From contig CBDDLH010000016.1 in assembly GCA_965230565.1 (NCBI GenBank), positions 1,674,001 through 1,738,000 of the forward strand: a stretch of 64,000 nucleotides of DNA, written 5' to 3'. Of this stretch, positions 60,809 through 64,000 are shown piece after piece. This DNA comes from BCD1 sp965230565 (GTDB lineage Bacteria > Bacteroidota > Bacteroidia > Chitinophagales > Saprospiraceae). How positions within the stretch are numbered: the first letter of the stretch is position 1; every line of letters starts with the position of its first letter. The position numbers and the translations under genes were made by a program. The notes beneath the pieces are model-generated. The model did no database searches. It saw only the letters and a list, made by a program, of their open reading frames with translations, and was not told where the DNA came from.

Positions 60809-63800
60809 TTAAAGTGACAACTTCAGTGTTAATCCGTAAACTGCATTAGTAGGTGCAGAGGAGAATTCTCCGATCTTACCTGCAAGACCTACGCCAAATG
60901 TTGAACCTTCAGGGTCGACGAAGTGATTTTCCTCAGGTGTCCACAATACGAGGTTTCGACCAAATACCGTCAAGCTGGCACGATTCATGTTTAGTCTGTC
61001 GGTCAGTTTAGCTGGCACATTATAAGTAAGTGACACATTTCTCAACTTGAAGAAAGTCTTGTCGAGTACGTGGTTTTCTTCCCTTGCCGGTACGGAGCTA
61101 CCTCCCCAGTAAGTGAAGATGTTACTACGGTCGATCTCTGTTGTGTTTTCAGAGAAGGTACCATCAGCGTTTTCAACTACAGAATTCGGAATGATGTAAG
61201 GTTCACGATCATTGAACTGAGTATTCCAGGCATTACCTACGAAATAATTCAAACGCGCCGTATATGACCAGAAAACGCCTCCTTTACGATAATCAACATC
61301 AAAGGACAGTGCAAAATCACCATAGGAAAGTGTATTACCCAATCCCATCTGGAAATCAGGATTTACATTACCCATCAGTTTCTTATCATCGGCCTGCTGT
61401 GGCAGTCCATTAGCAGGGTTCACAACAATATTCCCGTCAGGATCCAATTGTGCGCTTGGAGCATAAAGCGTACCTAAAGGCTGTCCTACTTCTGCGCGTA
61501 ATTCAATGCCGTAAGAAGTGTTCAACACGATCGAATTTCCGGAAGCAGCATCCTGATTCAGAGCGAGTACTTCATTATTGTTTTTGTTGAAGTTGTAATT
61601 GATATCCCATCTGAATTTAGACTTCTTCACAGGTGTCAGGTTCACCATCAGCTCGATACCTTTATTCTGGATCTCTCCAATATTAACTGTTTGGCTGGTA
61701 AATCCGGATGTTGGATCCTTTTCAACATTGATGATCTGGTCCGTAGTGGTACGGTTGTAGTAGGCAATATCAAATCCAATTCTGTTACGCAACAGACGGA
61801 TGTCGGCACCTACTTCATATTCTGTTGTAATCTCAGGCTGCAGCTGATCATTACCGATACGATCCCCTAACTCAAAGGCATTGGTTCCACCGATTGGGAA
61901 CACAATGGATCCAAATCCACCTGCTGCTGCCTGAGCTGCAGTATAAATAGGCGTAATCCTGTATGGAGGTGCATCATTACCCACCTGGGCAATAGAAGCT
62001 CTCAACTTCAGGAATGAAATGGTCTGTGATGGCATATTCAACGCATCTGAAAGGATAGCTGATACTGTAAATGCCGGGTAGAAGAAAGAGTTGTTCTCCT
62101 GCGGCAAAGTGGAAGACCAGTCATTTCTTGCCTGCAAGGTTGCATATAACCAGTCATTATATCCAAGATTCACGATACTGTAAACACCCAACAATCTTCT
62201 GAGCGAGATCGCAGAAGCAGACGTTGGATTAACCGTAGAGTTGGACAATTGATAAAATCCGGGAATGGTCAGATCCGTCACATAAGTCGCCACATACTTG
62301 GTATATCTCTCGTTGAAATTGGACCCCAAAGTGACATCCAAGCTGAAATTAGATCCAATCTCTGTATTGTAAGTCAATAACAAATCACCATTCAACTGAC
62401 GACGGGAGAAATTATTCTCAGAGACTCTACCGACAACATCATTAGCGGATGAGTTGGGTGCCCCCGGGGTAATATTGGCCACATTACCGTAGTCAAAAAT
62501 ATTAGAGTTGGAAAAGTCTCCACCTAACCTAAAAGAAGCTGTTAATTTTTCAGTGAAATTGTAGTTTGCATTGACATTTCCTCGAACGCGATTTTCGGAA
62601 AATTCATTACCCTGATTGTTCAAAGTGAAATAAGGATTCTGCGCATACGGCGTGTAGAAATTATCCAGATTGTTGAATTTATTCTCCCAATCTGAATGAT
62701 CCACGATGGAAATATCTCTTGGGAACTGGATCAGTTCCTGGAATAAAACTTTACCGGCCCCGGCATCATCTCCTTGTCCGGTGGCGATGGCTTTCTGTTC
62801 TTTATTCATAAATTCAACAGAAGCTCCAACGTTGAATTTTTCATCTCCGAGTTCCCCCTTCAATCCAACAGTATTTCTCTTATAGGAGTCGGCATCCGTT
62901 GGTACCACACCATCTTCCTGGGCATTGGAATAAGAAAGTCTGAAACTCGCAAATTCATTACCTCCGGCAACGGAAACAGAATTATTTACACCGTAACCTG
63001 TGTCATAGAAATCACGAAGGTTATTTTCCAGAGCAGAGAAAGGCTTCAATTGACGGGAGTTATCAACGGTATTTCCCCAAAGGCGAAGCTGATCGTCGGT
63101 TTTGGGTCCCCAACTACCATTTTCAATAGGGTCGAATAATCCGTTCCATCCTTGTCCAAAAGTGTTCTGCATGTGAGGCAGACGATTCACCTGTGAACGG
63201 GTGTAGGATCCGGAATAATCAACCGTTACCTTTTGGTTTCGCTTTCCGGACTTGGTGGTGATGATAATAGCTCCATTTGCCGCACGGGAACCATATAACG
63301 CCGTAGCAGCGGCTCCTTTCAGGACAGAAATACTTTCAATGTCATCAGGGTTGATATCATTGACCTGGTTACCAAAGTCCTGAGACCTGTTGAAGTCGTC
63401 CAGCGGATTCAACAGGGTGGTAATGGAAGTATTATTTCCATTGGAAGCAGGCACACCATCAATAACGACCAATGCCTGGTTGTTTCCGGTAACGGATCCA
63501 TAACCCCGAATAACGATTTCCGAACTACCTCCCGGCTGACTGTTGGTATTAACCGTCAAACCGGATACTTTTCCTGAAAGTGCGTCCACAAAACTGTTGT
63601 TTCTCGTTCTGGTGACGTCATCTCCATCGACCTGGGTTACCCCATAGCCAAGGGTTTTTTCTTCTTTTTCAATACCAAGAGCGGTGACAACTGCCGTCTG
63701 AAGGGTAATCCCTTCTGATAAAACGACATCGATCACATTGGAAGCACCAAGGGTTATTTCTTGTGGGTCAAATCCGGTGAAACTGAAAACGAGCACCTCT

Positions 63801-64000
63801 CTTCCTTCGGGAACGCTAAGGATATACTTTCCATCAAAATCGGTGATGGTCCCTGTAGAGGTACCTTTTACGAGTACACTTGCTCCGATAAGGGGTTCAC
63901 CATTGTCATCGGTTACCGACCCACTTATGGAACGTTGTGCAAAAGTTATCCCTATGGCAAAAAACACCATAGACACAACAAGTAAGGTTTTTTTCATCAT
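60809..64000 (-). CDS. SusC/RagA-family TonB-linked outer-membrane transporter
   Basis: 1,063 residues starting MMKKTLLVVSMVFFAIG at the window edge; the signal peptide looks complete, so the start is probably inside. Residues 22-105: CarboxypepD_reg-like domain (SISGSVTDDNGEPLIGASVLV). Then the plug with LSGKVSGLTVNTNSQPGG, VIRGYGSVTGNNQALVVIDG and VLKGAAATALYGSRAANG, followed by a 22-strand barrel. It imports oligomers with TonB energy, together with SusD encoded next. Classical starch-type specificity cannot be assumed. Confidence 0.96.
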   Translation of the reverse strand: MMKKTLLVVSMVFFAIGITFAQRSISGSVTDDNGEPLIGASVLVKGTSTGTITDFDGKYILSVPEGREVLVFSFTGFDPQEITLGASNVIDVVLSEGITLQTAVVTALGIEKEEKTLGYGVTQVDGDDVTRTRNNSFVDALSGKVSGLTVNTNSQPGGSSEIVIRGYGSVTGNNQALVVIDGVPASNGNNTSITTLLNPLDDFNRSQDFGNQVNDINPDDIESISVLKGAAATALYGSRAANGAIIITTKSGKRNQKVTVDYSGSYTRSQVNRLPHMQNTFGQGWNGLFDPIENGSWGPKTDDQLRLWGNTVDNSRQLKPFSALENNLRDFYDTGYGVNNSVSVAGGNEFASFRLSYSNAQEDGVVPTDADSYKRNTVGLKGELGDEKFNVGASVEFMNKEQKAIATGQGDDAGAGKVLFQELIQFPRDISIVDHSDWENKFNNLDNFYTPYAQNPYFTLNNQGNEFSENRVRGNVNANYNFTEKLTASFRLGGDFSNSNIFDYGNVANITPGAPNSSANDVVGRVSENNFSRRQLNGDLLLTYNTEIGSNFSLDVTLGSNFNERYTKYVATYVTDLTIPGFYQLSNSTVNPTSASAISLRRLLGVYSIVNLGYNDWLYATLQARNDWSSTLPQENNSFFYPAFTVSAILSDALNMPSQTISFLKLRASIAQVGNDAPPYRITPIYTAAQAAAGGFGSIVFPIGGTNAFELGDRIGNDQLQPEITTEYEVGADIRLLRNRIGFDIAYYNRTTTDQIINVEKDPTSGFTSQTVNIGEIQNKGIELMVNLTPVKKSKFRWDINYNFNKNNNEVLALNQDAASGNSIVLNTSYGIELRAEVGQPLGTLYAPSAQLDPDGNIVVNPANGLPQQADDKKLMGNVNPDFQMGLGNTLSYGDFALSFDVDYRKGGVFWSYTARLNYFVGNAWNTQFNDREPYIIPNSVVENADGTFSENTTEIDRSNIFTYWGGSSVPAREENHVLDKTFFKLRNVSLTYNVPAKLTDRLNMNRASLTVFGRNLVLWTPEENHFVDPEGSTFGVGLAGKIGEFSSAPTNAVYGLTLKLSL

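Noticed and set aside
60809..64000. SusC/D locus read as a classical starch-utilisation system
   Set aside because: No glycoside hydrolase, SusE/F or HTCS regulator adjoins it; only two small lipoproteins follow, so the substrate stays open.

Overview
The window reads as chromosomal DNA of a gliding Bacteroidota bacterium, most likely Saprospirales (Saprospiraceae/Lewinellaceae-like). The evidence is several very large secreted proteins with SprB-type repeats and type IX secretion (T9SS) C-terminal sorting domains (both type A and type B), gldA and gldF, a SusC/SusD pair, a DUF5686 outer-membrane protein, a DUF4295 ribosome-associated small protein, an S16 with a long acidic tail, and -7 promoter boxes of the Bacteroidota form TAnnTTTG.

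Layout. 1-4.5 kb: 3' part of a giant type B T9SS surface protein with a 162-bp tandem repeat. 4.5-6.2 kb: truncated Rhs tip with a JAB/JAMM-like toxin domain and a candidate immunity gene. 6.2-16.6 kb: DUF5686 protein, sulfotransferase, cytochrome-b-like membrane protein, M20 amidohydrolase, a TPR-like and an SH3-like secreted protein, an NTF2-like protein and ftsY; a 171-bp MITE-like palindromic element sits at 11.8-12.0 kb. 16.7-17.9 kb: DUF4295-rpmG-rpmB behind a tRNA-Arg followed by two 159-bp tRNA-derived repeats. 18-22.3 kb: 5-oxoprolinase genes pxpC-pxpB-pxpA, a four-helix-bundle gene framed by inverted short-period repeats, and an NRAMP-fold transporter lacking the metal ligands. 22.5-29.8 kb: HU/SPOR protein, a two-component pair, a TlpA-like lipoprotein, a frameshifted EI24 membrane protein, a helical unknown, and rpsP. 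30-38.6 kb: two T9SS type A cargo proteins (one frameshifted) around a helical-repeat protein, then a thioredoxin/SPOR protein. 38.9-46.9 kb: small unknown, ECF-type sigma factor with putative anti-sigma protein, GH53 galactanase plus GH2 beta-galactosidase, a candidate small RNA, and another type B T9SS protein. 47-57.5 kb: mazG, bifunctional nuclease, threonine aldolase, acyl-CoA ligase, gldF, GxxExxY nuclease, gldA, tpx, PorT-like protein, LuxR-type regulator. 57.9-64 kb: SusC-SusD-lipoprotein-lipoprotein operon.

The least explained signal is non-coding. At least ten arrays of short-period words (periods 7, 8, 9 or 10-11 bp) lie directly against, or overlap, stop codons. Each locus has its own word, and several occur as inverted pairs. 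Two neighbours of such arrays encode small proteins of families that occur as dispersed accessory genes (four-helix-bundle/S23-like and GxxExxY PD-(D/E)XK). Other non-coding signals are the tRNA-Arg-derived repeats, the MITE-like element and an orphan terminator with a structured leader.

Three genes (Rhs tip, EI24 protein, one T9SS cargo) are each split by a single reading-frame shift. Either this genome carries several fresh mutations or the assembly has residual indels; raw reads would decide. All function assignments come from reading motifs in the translated sequence; no database search was run.
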